Positions 1 to 13,698 of a stretch of DNA of 64,000 nt are shown in pieces (within the stretch, counting starts at the first letter, position 1; each line of letters starts with the position of its first letter). The stretch is from Linepithema humile (lineage: Eukaryota; Arthropoda; Insecta; Hymenoptera; Formicidae). Under the pieces are notes generated by a model that saw nothing but the letters and a program-made list of their open reading frames with translations, was not told the DNA's origin and did not search any database. Location of the stretch: positions 2,294,001-2,358,000 of the forward strand of contig NC_090134.1 of the NCBI RefSeq assembly GCF_040581485.1. Direction: 5' to 3'. A program made the translations under genes and the position numbers.

Positions 1-3000
1 AGCCACTCGGTAAGCGACCATATCATCATATCAATATAGATTTTTTGTAACCAAATTTTTTCTTTGCATATCAGTATAAACTTGTTGAAATTCTCTCTTT
101 CTGCGTATTAATACAGATTTTGCGTGTCGAAATTCTTCCTTTCGCGCGTCCAAATTTATTATCACGCTACGTGGCAATTGCGAAGATATTGACTTGCCGA
201 TAATATCTTCTAATAAATGAACGCGTCTGTGTTTATATCGAATACGCGTATGAAACTCTCGTTAAACTTCAAACGAAATTTTCACCACGATCACGCGATG
301 ATAAGTATAATGCGTATAATTCAAACGTGTGTCACTGGTCGAAACTCGTTTATAATTCCGCACTTTTCTCGATTTTCGCTTCTATTTATGTAGTTCTCCT
401 AATGAACCGGCGACGCCAGATTTATCATTATTTCGGCCACTCAGATATCCTGCACGGATCAATCTGCCGTTCAAGCGGAGCCAGAGCCTTACAGTGGCGT
501 GTACTTAACCATATTTCTGGTAGCTCAGCTGTTACATGGCGCCGGTGCGGCACCTTTTTATACGCTTGGGGTTACGTATTTAGACGAAAATGTCTCGAAA
601 AAGATGTCCTCCGTGTATCTAGGTAAGACGCGATTATACGCGCGATGACGACCCTCCCCGAAGAAATCCGGCGTGCAAAAATTCAATTTTCGAGAAAAAG
701 ACACATTCAAAATTTGCAATAAAAGCTTGTACCGCGTTAATGCAGTAATTCATGTTGTTGGTTCAATTTAGTTTTGCGTTTGCTTTATAATAAATTTCGA
801 ACGAGCTTTTAATTTTCTTTGTTCATTATCTCTCCAAAAATAACGTAAAGTTCTTTTCTTGAAAACTCGATTTCTTCACAATTTCAAAAATAACGATCTC
901 GGACGGGTTTTAATGAAAAAACAGATGGCTCATAAATATTGAATCTATCTAAGATCTAAACGTCTGAAAGTTTCATCATAAGCCGGATTTTGTCGGAGAG
1001 GTCAGAGCATATAAATATTTGATCAATTTTAACACGCAAAATGTATTGTCAGGTATTTACTACACTATGGCCATAATAGGACCTGCATTAGGCTACGTCG
1101 TCGGCGGAGAATTATTAAAGATTTACACAGATTTTCTTACGGTGGACTCTTCGGCGTAAGTAGTTATTTCGATAAATGCATAAAAATTCACTATATATTG
1201 TTAACTCTCGTAGAATATAAGATATCTTTATCGTCGCGGAAAGATGAGATAGACGCGGATATTCTATTCACGAAAGTACGTGTCGCAAAAAATATATCGT
1301 AGTCGTCGAATGAAAACGGGGAAAAACGATCGTGCCATCGGAATTCGTCTCTTCCTGTTGTCACGCTAAACGCATTTTCTATTTTTTTTTTTTCCCCCTG
1401 ATAACATGCAGGAATGTTTAGTTGCGCGTCAGCGGCAACTTTATTAAATTCTCGCGAGGATTTATCGGCCGTTTGCTCCGATCTGTCTGACGGTGTGTAC
1501 CCACACACGTGACCGGATGCATACGGACATGATAACACATGCGCGTCGACGTTGCGGTTTTCGAACGGAATAACTCACCGATCTGATGATATACAAATGC
1601 GCGCATTCGTCATTTCGCCGCTAATATTTGAGTGACGTGCGTATATTGGCAGTTTGCAGGAAATTCAATATCGACAGTGAAATTTTCCCCGGTAACAAAG
1701 TGCCAATTAAATGGCGCGTAATCGAGCGAACGTGTGTAATCGGAACTTGATTCGATTAACTGCTTTCCAAAAGTAATTGTAGTACAGTGTAATGATTTGA
1801 CTTCAAACGCATTGTTGTGTATTCGATACTCGAACGGGGGGGAAAAAAAAAAAATGAGAGAGAGAGAAAAAATTCTACCCCGACGAGTATGAAAAATGGA
1901 GAGACACGTGCTTCTTACTATAATACGTCGACGGCCGGTAAAAATATTCCGCAGGATCATTAGAGCGTATAATGGGCCGAGATTAATAGTGCGTGTAACT
2001 CCATCGATATATAATATATCCCGCGGGGAAAATGTCAAGCGGTGAACCAATGTTTGACGATGACGCCGACGCTACCCTTCAAAATTGTCGGCTCATCCCC
2101 CGGCACTTAGGACACAATCAAGTTCCATTTGTCTACGCGTCTCTCCGCGGAGTTATCCCCCCCCCCTTCCCCCCCCCTCCCCTAGCGCACCCCCACGTCC
2201 CTCCGTCGACCGTTGAGTCACTGTGTCGCGCGAGAATCTAATTAATCTTTTAGTCAAAGCAACAATTTTTTTCCCCCCCGCAGTCAATATATTTGCGAGT
2301 CCGCAAATCGAATTATGCCGATTTCCCAGGGAGCTCGTTGCTCTTTCGAATTCGGACGACCGAGGGCTATCGGTCGGTTTGCTTTCGAGGGTGAATCGCG
2401 TAATTTTGTAACCCAACAATTTCACGTCACTTAAATATGAGAGAAAAAAAGAGAATAGAGTAAAGCAGTCGCGATGCGGTTTAAAACGAGCATTTTTGTG
2501 GTTGCAATTACATCCTTTCTCTTTCGCGGAGAACGCGACGCACGAGGTAAAAGAACGCAAAAGTAAGGCAGAATGATTCGTATAACAGGCGTTGCTCTTC
2601 TATCGCTACAAGTGAGAGTTGTTCGTATATGCGCCGCGCGTTTAATTTCGCAGTTAAATGAAAAGTTTTGCCGAAGAAACAGCAGCAGATGCGGCCGGCG
2701 GCTCCAAGCTAGCCCGAAGTCAACGACCGCTCTACGTGCACTTTTCTCAGTTTTCCGCTTCTCACTTTCAAGTTTCTTCCTTCCGCGATAAGTTACATAG
2801 ATGTAGTTGTATTGCCGTGCCGTGTTCTATAGCAATGGGATCGAGCGTTATTCAAATTACTTTGGTCTTTTTTTTCAAAGCGGATATCGGGTTGTCTCCA
2901 GATGTATGATAGCATACATACGTAAATTCTTCTTTCACGTGCTTTTTTCTTTCTAACCGTGCGCTCTTTAGGAAAACAGCATATCCCATCAATACATTTT

Positions 3001-6000
3001 CATAAATTTCTGACGATTGAGAAGAACGCCGCACGCGGGAAGAATTTATTAACACTCTTTTTTTCAAATATTGAACAATTCTTTGTTAGCAATATTAATA
3101 TTTATGTGGGCGGTATAATTTGCAAGTTTTTATCGCGCGAAATTTCTTATTGCACAAACGTTTAGAGGAAACAAAGAGACTGTTTTTTTTTTTTGCAGGG
3201 ATAATACTTCTCTTTCAATATTTCCATTTTGATTGATCGATAATTACGTGTTGCAAATTCGTTCGAGCCCGTCGCTACGCGTCGAGCTTCGACGAAATTG
3301 CCAGAGAGTTTTGTACAGTTAAATGATTATGCCATCAACATGGAAACTACGGATACTTTTAGTGTATCTCTCGCCACTGACAACTTGTCGAAAAAGTTAC
3401 ATAAGCTTCGGAAGTCAAGAGTTCCCAGCTGCGCGAAATTAAAATTGTCAAATCGCCATTAGACGAGAATACGTAGATCGTAAAGTCCCGATATTTATTT
3501 TTAGATGCGCGCTTCTCTTACACATTTTTTTCTTTTTCGTATAGAAAAATCGGTTAGATATTTTCGTTCGCGTCAATTCGTTCATTTGATGTAAAAATCG
3601 AAAGCCTTAGTCGGCGCACTAGTTTTACTCGTGTCCATTATCGTTATAAGACTTAAAATAGAGAATCGAAGTCTCTCTCTCTCTCTCTCTCTCTCTATTT
3701 CTCTCAGTACTCATGTAGAACAGAAATTCTAAATTTAATGTTAGAAAGAAGATTTGTCAATATTTCACTGAATTTATTGCACTTTGAAATCATTGAACTT
3801 TAGGATTGGGCTAACTCCAGACAGTAACGTCTGGATTGGTGCATGGTGGATCGGGTTTTTGGCAGCGGCTGTCATCTGCTTCGTTATCGCGATACCTGTT
3901 TTGGCATTCCCAGCAATTTTACCTGGTACGATTTTACACTTCTACTTGCTTTAATGATCCATTAATGAGATAAATTTGGAAGTGTGTCGGAAATGAAAAA
4001 TATAGTATTAAGTGTAAGTGTGCCCTATTAAATGATAAACGGTATAAATAGGATCGGAGGAATTAGCCAAGGATAGAGTGTCGGAGGCGCATGAGAAATC
4101 GACTCGATCCTCCACCGCGGGAACGGGAGAAGCGTTTTCCAAAATACGTGAGCTGCCACGTGCTTTAACCGAGTTGCTCGGAAACCCAGCATTTTTTATG
4201 CTAAACTTGGCCGGTGCCAGTGAAGGATTACTGATCGCCGGATTTGCCGCTTTCCTGCCGAAACTGATTGAAAATCAATTCAGCGTCAGTGCCAGCTCGG
4301 CCGCGTTACTGATGGGTGAATAATGTCGCAACTCAATTAATAATCTATCAGGCTAGGGCCAGCATGTAAGGTAATTTAACATTTGCGCGATCCGTCATTT
4401 TTTACGAAGCTTCAAAGCTTGACGCGACGTGAGAAAGAAAGTGACAAGCAAACAACAGCGAATAAATTTGGTATTAATAAATGAAATATCGATCGCCGCT
4501 TTGATTCGTGTTATAACAGCAGAGTGCTCTGATTTTTAGGACTGGTAACCGTGCCAGCGGGAGGCGGCGGTACTTTTCTCGGCGGCTATCTTATAAAACG
4601 TTTCAACCTACCCTGCTCTGGCATCTTGAAATTTTGTCTATTAGCCACGGCTGCCTGCATTGCTTTCACGCTATGTTTCTCGCTCAACTGTCCAAACTTA
4701 GATTTCGCCGGGTTGACTGTGCCCTATCAAAATATTACGAGGTTTGTTGTCAAAATCGATGAATTTATAATTTGGTGAATTGCATAACTTGTCTTGTATA
4801 TCGAATTGCGCTTATTATTTGAAATGATATTTAATTACAGAAAAGTTGCATTATCTTTGGAAAATACCTGCAACAGCGGCTGCGGGTGCTCCAAATCGCA
4901 ATTCGACCCCATATGCGGCGTTGACGGAGTCACGTATTATTCACCCTGCCACGCTGGATGTAACCGGGAAACTCCGATAAATAACGTCAAAGTTAGTTAT
5001 AACTTTATTCTCTAGTATAAATTATACGTCCCAGATTCACCGCATCAACCGTCAATGGCAGATTCCTGAAATCATTGGAGACAAAAATACCAAAATATTA
5101 AAACTGCAATTGTTTTTTAATGGAAAGGGTTTAAAGTTGACCAATCAGTTTGTCAAAGCTTTGGCCGCTCACATGTTGAAAGTGAGATATCGCTTTAAAT
5201 TATCGATATATTATTAAAATGATTTTATAAGCTTATCTTTTTCATAACGCGGTTAACAATTTCGACAAATATTGTTATAACAATAGCTTAAAAATGATTT
5301 AGAATGCGATGCGCATCGAACTGTCAAAACTCTCGTGCGAAGCGTGTCATAGATGAATGATATTTCTCATATAATAAGAATACAAAAATCAATATGTGCG
5401 ACGTGGCTGAGCACGCGAAGTTTTGACAAGTTAATTGGTCAGCTTGAAACCTTTCCCATTTATTTCGCGAATGACATATCATAATTCATCTTTCTGTAGA
5501 AAGTAAGTTTGACGGCATTTCTTCTTCCAGATATACACCGGTTGCAGCTGTATACACACACCGGCAATGAATCTAACAACCGATAATACCGGCGACGTTG
5601 TTCAGTACGAAGCTATCAATACTACATGCAGCAGCAAATGCTCGTACTTGTGGCTGTTTATCGTTCTGGCGTTTTGCAATATGTTCATGACCTTTCTCTG
5701 CACAATGCCGGCACTCTCTTCCACATTACGAGTCGTGCGCGACGATCAGCGATCGTTCGCGCTGGGCATTCAGTGGATCAAAGTGCGGATTTTAGGAACA
5801 ATTCCGGCGCCCATGGTATTCGGCGCTCTCATAGACGACACCTGCATTTTGTGGAACCAAACGTGCGAGGGCAGAGGAGCGTGTCTCGTATACGATAATT
5901 ATTACATGAGCAGGTAAAAGATATATTAAACGATGCAGCCTTTACGTAAGATGCGCGCTAATTCCAAGCGTCAAATACATTTTTCAGATACATGCTCGCT

Positions 6001-6177
6001 CTGGCATTTATCGGGAAAGCGGCTTCGCTCCTATTCTTTTTTCTCGCATGGTGGACGTACGTTCCGCCTGGAAGCAGAGGAAGCATCGACCAAAATTCTC
6101 GGCAACAAAACACGGCCACTTTAATGCTGAACAACACATCCCAAGAAATTCAAATAGTACCATCCACAATAACGTAA
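1..6177 (+). CDS. Organic anion transporting polypeptide, SLCO4A1-like (5' end outside window)
   Basis: Multi-pass plasma-membrane solute carrier of the OATP/SLCO family (sodium-independent uptake of amphipathic organic anions). Exons read from splice sites: 1-9, 445-622, 1053-1155, 3804-3925, 4052-4315, 4540-4741, 4841-4991, 5531-5913, 5988-6177 (TAA). They sum to 1602 nt, all phases compatible, giving the last 533 residues. Seen: the OATP signature region reads WIGAWWIGFL. A Kazal-like cysteine-rich extracellular loop lies in exon 4841-4991 (CNSGCGC, then VCG-type CGVDGVTYYSPCHAGC). VPAGGGGTFLGGY, RSFALGIQWIKVRILG and MSRYMLAL blocks match what I recall of vertebrate SLCO4A1 better than SLCO3A/2A. 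The upstream half (first membrane helices) is outside the window; positions 1-9 are the tail of an exon ending at a GTAAGC donor. The 445 start was chosen for its T-rich tract and phase; an acceptor at 419 is a weaker alternative. Family certain; subfamily fairly sure; substrate unknown. Confidence 0.9.
3672..3696. repeat. (TC)n microsatellite
   Basis: Uninterrupted CT/TC dinucleotide run in the long intron (1156-3803) of the first OATP gene. It lies about 110 bp upstream of the 3804 exon and could add to a pyrimidine-rich environment, but it is too far away to be the branch or acceptor tract. Confidence 0.9.
5120..5459. mobile_element. MITE with about 42-bp terminal inverted repeats, inside an OATP intron
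   Basis: A 340-bp element sits in the intron between exons 4841-4991 and 5531-5913. Its left end (ATGGAAAGGGTTTAAAGTTG) and the reverse complement of its right end (ATGGGAAAGGTTTCAAGCTG) pair for about 42 bp with roughly 8 mismatches. The element is flanked on both sides by TTA (5117-5119 and 5460-5462), which fits a 3-bp target-site duplication. It has no coding capacity. A TWA duplication is typical of PIF/Harbinger-type elements, so this is probably a non-autonomous derivative, but the superfamily is inferred only from that. Confidence 0.75.
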
Positions 6178-8448
6178 ACTCGGCTTTACCTCGCACCTTA
6201 GAAAGTTACTCTTTGAGAGCCACTGCTTTATAGGAATACGGTAGAAGTAATCACAGTTTGCTACACGGATAAACGTTCCGACAAATAAGTGTTCCAACAT
6301 TCTCTTTTATGGGACAAATCTTAAAAACACAAAGTGATCAAGTGTATGAGCGTTAATATATATCGTGCAGCCGCAAGAGAAGTGACGCAAGTCACAAATA
6401 ATTCAACTCTTCCTGATTGAAGGTCGATGTATTCAGAACACAATTCGCACACAAAACGAAATTCGAAAAATTTCGACTTCTGTCATCTTTCTTGCGGGTG
6501 TGCGACGTGCACGTAAGTAAATATCAAGATAGTATAAATGCATAAATGTTAATACAGTGCGAAAAGTGTTGCGAAAAACTCTTCCTCACATGCTGAAAAA
6601 GATGACGAATTTTTGATAGACCTATAACTAAGGTTCGAGAGTCGATCGAAAGGAAAATGAACTCTGACGAACGTACCAAAGAGCCTATGTAAAATTTTTA
6701 TATCCTCTTCTCCGATAATAAGTGAAACTGCCGTAATATCATAAGTACGAAGCAAGTATCCGGTTTGTGCAGCTCAAATTTTGGAATTCTATTTATAACA
6801 ACTTTTGTTACCCTAAACGTAACGTCTACCGATATTGTCAATTAAGGATTAGTCACATTTTCTAACGATGAAAAAAAATATTAGTAGTAATTTATATCCT
6901 AAAAAAACGCAACATGCATGAATTTTTCGAAGATAAATTTCGAAAATCTTCGAAATTTTTATCGATATATCAACGCCTTGATAATTGTCGTATATTGTAT
7001 CGTCGATTTGATATCAAACTTTTTGCGTCGTTTTTCACTATAATTATTTTTGTTAAATAGAAAATGCCAATATGTCTAGAGCACATATTATACATGTCAC
7101 CAATAAAAAAATTAGTGAAATATGTTACACAAGCTAAATTTGCTTTCCTTCTATGTAATATTTTTACTGTTTATCTGTGGCCGAAATTCGATTATTTTGA
7201 ATCTAAAATTTCTAATTTTTTTACTATATCGTAAAAAATCGCACCGTCTTTAAATTGTAACGTCTATCGCTGTTTACGCGTGTAAAGTAAACTTGAAGAA
7301 ACAAGAAAATAATATAATACCTATAATTGTGTTGTCAAGCCGATAAAAAGGCCTATTTTTAATATTAAAAATATTGTAATATATAAAATATCATATAATA
7401 CAATTGACAGTACAAGTTATAGGTTATATACATGCAACTAAGAAATTGTTATAACGATTATAAGTTGACATAAAAGATGATTTTTATTCCTACCTTTCTC
7501 AGTTACGGTTCTAAAAATAGATTGCGTCGCACTTACAAGAAATTTATATAATGGTTAAAAATATAATACAAAATCCGTTGCATACGGATTATTCATAGTG
7601 TAACGTCCCCGTATTTTCGCGAATAAATTTTTACTTTATCATCTGATATTTTAGTGGTAAGAGTCGATACATTGATTATGTCGATAATGTGGTTTTTTTT
7701 AATTATAGTTCCATTTAAATGGTGGCGCTTTTATGTTGGAGTTATCGCATTATACTGGAATCTTCTATATTGACTGATGTTAACTTATTATTTATATTTT
7801 TCGAGAGCTGTTTCAAATATCCTTATATAGGTGACGTTATTTACTCGATTGGTAATATTCACCACAACGATGACTGAATTGTAGTCATTTGGGCTTAGAA
7901 AATTTACGGATCTGATATACTTAAATTGACATTTGCACATACACACAGTGATTAAGAAAATTGTGAATGACATTCAGATAAGTGTCGGCCAAAATAGGTA
8001 GAGCTTTTAATATTTATATTTTATATAAGGAAAAAAAATGATACATGATTCTCAACGTTACTCAATTATTACAATGCTTACGAAAGCAAAAGCTAACTCG
8101 ATACTGATTTTTCAGGCGTTCTAGTATACATAAAACTCAACACACTATATATTTCTTCAATAATCATTGAAGTTTAAAGCTTTCAATGCACTTAAGAAGA
8201 AAAAAGAGAGAGCTAACCTCTTGTCATCTTTGTTGGTCTACAGGCTTGTGTTAGGCTTATCTGATTGTGAGAAGACACAATCTAGTATATATTTGTTCTT
8301 TTTTTTATGTATATAAAAGAATGTTGTACAGACGCACTAGAGGGTCGATTATATTTAATTATTTGTTCAAGTTGATTTAAGAATTATGTTGTTATTTACA
8401 ATAATATGGGACGGATTTACCGTTTATAAGAACATCTCTTAAACGTCA
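6178..8448. other. 3' UTR of first OATP gene and AT-rich spacer
   Basis: No coding potential was seen. The first good AATAAA-type polyadenylation hexamer downstream of the TAA is near 7102 (CAATAAAAAA), so the 3' UTR may be about 0.9 kb; the true end cannot be read from sequence. The rest is AT-rich spacer up to the tRNA gene. Confidence 0.5.
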
Positions 8449-8520
8449 GGCCTCTTGGTCTAGGGGTATGATTCCTGCTTTGGGTGCAGGAGGTCCCGGG
8501 TTCAAATCCCGGAGGGGCCC
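8449..8520 (+). tRNA. tRNA-Pro (anticodon UGG)
   Basis: A 72-nt cloverleaf. The acceptor stem GGCCTCT pairs with AGGGGCC (one G:U). The A box is GGTCTAGGGGTATGA-like. Anticodon stem CCTGC/GCAGG holds the loop TTTGGGT, anticodon TGG. The T arm is CCCGGGTTCAAATCCCGG with a canonical B box. There is no intron and no encoded CCA. A T-rich Pol III terminator (TTTATTTTT) starts 2 bp after the gene. It decodes CCA/CCG/CCU proline codons. It lies alone between the two OATP genes. Confidence 0.95.
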
Positions 8521-8849
8521 GTTTATTTTTGTAGTTGCAAATTCTTTTTCTTTTTATTTAACTTTGCAAAATCATCACGTAATGAATAATCCGTAAAACA
8601 AGACAAAACACTGTAAATAAATGCAAAGTTAATTCGCGTAAGTCATTTAAATTTGCAAAATCCGAACATCATAGTTGTGCATTATAAATTAATCTCAATT
8701 CGTGTAACTCGAAAAACTATTGAAAATCTTAATCCATTCCTTGTTATTCCGAATATTAGGGCACTGTTGAACCGAATTGTTAAAAAGGCGTTGAACTCCT
8801 TCGGCGTTCATCTTGTTTCCTTTTCCTTCTGTTTGAATGCGGCGCGTCA

Positions 8850-9230
8850 CGATAGCGGCGCTTCGAGGCGTCTCCCTTTCGTACAAGATAGCACCGCGGC
8901 AGTAGTGAGCGCATGCTCGAGTTCTTCCATGGTCGAGCAAAAACACAGCTGGTCTACGATCCTCGAAGTGAGTTGACGGTCAAACAGCTATCAATGTGAC
9001 TTCCGCGAATTTTTATGCGATCTGTCGGAGCTGAGCGCCGAGGCTCGCGCGAGCGTGTGTGAGGCAACGTAGGAAAATCCGTCGATCACGGCTATTGCCA
9101 TAGTGAGCAGTGCTAGTGCGTTTGTCTGATGTAGCCTGGAGAACAGCGCAGTGTCACCAGGAAGATTTTTCACTTGGCTTGATCCTGGATACAAAAGAAC
9201 ATCTTGCTACTGTTCCGCGGCGTTCTCTCC
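8850..9230 (+). promoter_or_regulatory. Candidate promoter / non-coding first exon of the second OATP gene
   Basis: A locally CpG-rich block in AT-rich surroundings ends at a consensus 5' splice site (CTCC|GTGAGT, donor at 9231). The next downstream coding gene on this strand starts at 17015 behind an acceptor (CTGTTACAG, ending 16929). A leader exon here joined over 7.7 kb is a reasonable inference. No TATA box or initiator was assigned. RNA evidence would decide it. Confidence 0.3.
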
Positions 9231-12200
9231 GTGAGTCTCGCATCTCCCACGTACATGTACTCTTCGGTATTTCTCGAGCAGATTTTTTCTAACCTTTTAT
9301 TCGATAAGATCCAACACGATTCAGGTCGTGTGACACAAGATCCCGTTTTTTTTTTTACTTTTTTTTTTTAGTTCGCTTCGAGACCTAGTGCGCGACTTGT
9401 CGCGATTGTGGCGCGTTTCATGAAACATCGAAAGATTACAGCAGCATACAGTTTACAGGAAGCACTTGGATTTTTTTATGCTGCATAGATCGTAGGCGAG
9501 GTGACGTGAGAGCTTCAGTTCTCGCGCTATCCTTTAACCCCATGTTTTTTGAGCCACGCTCCACGGAACACCGTTGTTCCGCGAGGTTATTTCGAGTGTT
9601 ACGCGAGATAGACCTGCCTGATTCTTCGCTTTTGGAGTGTATAATTTATTTCTATATTTTATTTCGATTGTCCTTTGTTCTAGATGATCGTTGATTCTTT
9701 TCTTTATAATTGATTCAATAAAACAGATGAAAGCAATTTGTCGTATTATGTTAAAGCAATTCATTTATTTTGTATATAAATAAAAAAAATGTAGATAAAC
9801 AAAATAATTAACAATAACAAAAGTTATTATTAATGCAGGAAAAATATAACGGAGAGTTTTGAGCTGCTAACTTCCGTGGAGTACAGTTATCGCTACAATA
9901 AACAAAAGAATTTAGATACTGTACGCTCATTTGAAAGATTGTTTTTTTTAACAAGAGTGAAAAATATGTACGGAGAATATTTAGTGTACGTGTGTGTTTT
10001 CCTTTATTTATTTGATTTCTTTTTTGGACACAACTGTGAAATGAATGGCGTCATCGTTTAGCGATTAGATTAAATGGAATTTTTCCATAAAGAAATAATA
10101 TATTACACACATACATACGCACACATACACACATTTGCATATCTCTCAATGAATTGCACCGTCCTTGTCATATGCAAAATCGTTATAACGGTTTTCAGGT
10201 TATTTAATAATTACACTAATTAGCATATATATGATTCACTTGTCATTCATTAGGCTGATGCGTAGGAATGAAATAACCTTCTGTACATTCACTTCTCGTT
10301 TTTACATTTGCACGGAAAGAAATTTTGTTTAAAACATTCCACTAAGTAAACATGTAATTTTTTCCGAAACTATCGCGTTTGACAAATAGCGCTCACTGAC
10401 AAAGTACGCGTTATAGTTATTATCGCGCAAGCGTTATTCGCCGCAAAAGGAGAGATTTATTGTATGCTGGTCTTCGATTTTGAAACGCGTCTTTGAAAGT
10501 CTCAACCGCTGACGTATCCATTAAAATTGAAAGTCACGTATATCGCTGTGCGTTTCTTGATTTCCAGCGGTCGTTTCGTTATCGCGAGTAGTGATAGTTA
10601 TGTAATGCATTTCTCGCAGACGAACGTGAACTGTATTACATTTCTCAATGCGACCATTGAAAAATTTGGCATGTCCGTTACACACATCACACTCGCGCCG
10701 TTATGTAAAGACTAGCGCTATTTTCTAAACAATATCAGGACGATACGCGTGACAGAAGTCATTCTGTTCAAATACACATCGAGCGGGGAGAAATTTCGCG
10801 GTATTTGAGGATAAAATTTGAAGCAGAAAAAAGAAACGGCTACGCTCAAGTTAAAACAAATGATATACAACACCACACATTTTTTAGTATCAAAATATTA
10901 TCATCTCTCTTGGTTAAATAAAATGGAATTCTTCCGAACTACATTATTTTAATATGTACATATGTATGTCGGTGCTGAATCGGCATTCCATATTTCCGGT
11001 ATTGGCAACGAACGCATGTATGCACGTGTGCGAAAGTATAAAATTTGCATTAATTGATGATTTCCACGTTCCGGTGTGAAGTGAGGCGAAGGCCGATCGG
11101 TTATTGAATACTTTCGTTCCTTAATTTCTTCTCGTACCTTATAATCTCTCATTGAGTGATATAAGATAAAACTCGTGCATGTGCGCGCTCTCTCTCTCTC
11201 TCTCCGTGAAACATATAAATCCATTCTGTGTTCTCTTCTCTTCTCAGCATGAGAACTTGTAAGAGTTCATTGCACGAGAACCCACGCGTCGCGCCCATCT
11301 TTATTTGATGTTGACTGCACAGCACACTCAAGAGACAATACTGCGAAAAAATTGTTTTAAATTGAATTTTTCTCATACCTTCTTTAAGTTTAACATCTAA
11401 AATAATATTCTTATAGAATTACAATAAAGTTTAAAATCTAATTATAAAATTCTAGTGTCCGAACATGTTATAAAATTCATATAATCTGGTATATTCAGTT
11501 CTTTGTTTCATTCCGATTTTAAATTTTACTTCTATAATTTTCTTTTAATTAATTTTGAACTTCTGTATCTGCATTTGTGTTGTGAACACAAAGAAACGAC
11601 TTCCGTTCAGCTGGCTTTCTCTATCTTGCATAAATAAAAAACCAAATGACGCAGAGAAAAGTTATTTATAAGTTGTAACATTCTGCAAATTAAAAATTGT
11701 GAACATATACTGCAGTGGAAGTTTAATATTTTTTGTATGCTCAACGTTGATTTATTTCCTCCTTTTTCTCCGTCGCTTGGAATAAGAATATTAAATCAAT
11801 CTGCGGAACGAAGTTAGTTCTTAAGCAATATCCAATTCTTTAATCGATGCAAATCAAGAGAGAAGTATTAAAAAAAGTGAAAATATGTCGTATTTCGTAG
11901 AATATGAATTCCAAGAAATTAAGATACGCGCATTCCGATTATTGAACTGCACTCCTTTCGCAACGAAACCTCGGCAGAAGAGAAGACTATATTTAAAATG
12001 ATTCTAAAGTAATCGGAATATATGTAATCGGTACATCGAATATCAGGCCAACTCTGCGTGATGCACAACGTTGCTATGACTGTACAAGCTCTACTGTATT
12101 GCTCAAGAAAACGACATGCTTTTCGGTAGAGATTCGATTACGCATATTTTTTTCAGTTACTTAATTAAGTCTGCTTGTGTTGCGTTTTGCATCAAATACC

Positions 12201-13662
12201 ATAAAATCACGCGGCGAAAATTCTTACGAAACTAGTTGTGATTCAACAATCAAAATGCGCATATCTTACGGCTTCATAAATTGATAAAGAAAAAATTTAA
12301 TTACGAAACAGTTGATTTAAATTATTTATAATTTTTAATTATAATTTTAAAGTATAGTTTTCTTCTTATGCCGAGGAGGTAATAATGGGGTAATCTTTTT
12401 GCGAAAAGATTACAATTTAATAATTGGATGCGTGTATTTTAGAAATTTATTCTTTGTAAGTTACGTGTGAAATACGATGTATTTTTTCCTTTTTTGAATT
12501 TCTCTTTTGAATTGCGAGTGAAAGGGTTGTCTGAAATTCAAGTGAATAAAGAGTCGAGAATATCAATTGGAAAGCTAATAAATAGCTTGATCTTGCCAGT
12601 AAAATCAATTTGATATTCTTATTTTCAAGCAGTGAGGAGGAGGAAAAGATGAGTCAACGCTGACTAATACCTTTCACAAAAAATCTTAAGTTCCTGTTCA
12701 GTCTGCTGAAGCACATAATTCTTAATTTGGAAGATGTCTAAAGATCTTTTTCTCCGCTATTAGTTCTTTTTTTTTATTTTTGCAAGAGAGAAAACCATCC
12801 GAACAAGGTTTAATAAAAAAGTCTGAATGCTTTTATTTGGAAGGTTGTTATTGTCAAATAGTGCTCGTCATAAAAGCCGCGGCTAATTTTGTTGATTGGT
12901 TCATTGAAAGAAGTACTTTGTTATTAATTATGCAAGTGCCAAAATTAGGTCAATTACTACAAAATACTGCGACAAGAGGACAGTTGCTTTGTCAAACGCT
13001 AACTCGTGTGCGCAAGATATTATAAGGCAAAATTAGCAAATAAATGGCAGAGAATTGAACAATTTTCTGATTGATCGCTTTTTTTCAGCTTATATTGCAA
13101 AGCTTTCTGTTACTAACATTTAAAGAAATTAACGATTTTATTTTTTATTTTTATTAGTTGCTGTACGAATTCAAACTCAAGGTTAATTTACACGCAGAAC
13201 TAGTTATATAAATATATTCATTTTAGGAGTAAATACACACGAACGCTTCGTATAAACTTGACGGACCGGCGCGCGTAGTTTCACCTGGCACCATCGGACA
13301 TCACGATCAGAAATTAGCATTGTAATAGCATTGTACAGAGAACTTTGGATATCATCCAAAGACATTGAAATCCCTTAATAGAGCATGTATCAAATACCGA
13401 AGAAAATAAGCGAAAAAGTTGGGAATATTATCAATTTATCTGAAGAGTTGATTTCTCAACTGTTATCGTGAAGTGTGCAAAAAAACCTGATAACATAAAC
13501 TATTAAAAAACTTGAAACTCAGGAATAAATTTTGTGTCGAATTTTTAAAGGTACTCGTGAGCGTTTTTGAATACGCTGGGCATTTTAGCGATTTAAATCG
13601 ATCAAATTACGATAAATGTCAGCGAGGTAAAAATTTGTATTCAAAATGGAATAAAACTTGTG

Positions 13663-13664
<2 letters not shown>

Positions 13665-13694
<30 letters not shown>
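13665..13694. repeat. (AG)n microsatellite
   Basis: About 15 uninterrupted AG dinucleotides in the non-coding interval. A shorter CT run of the same class lies at 11188-11204. Confidence 0.9.
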
Positions 13695-13698
<4 letters not shown>

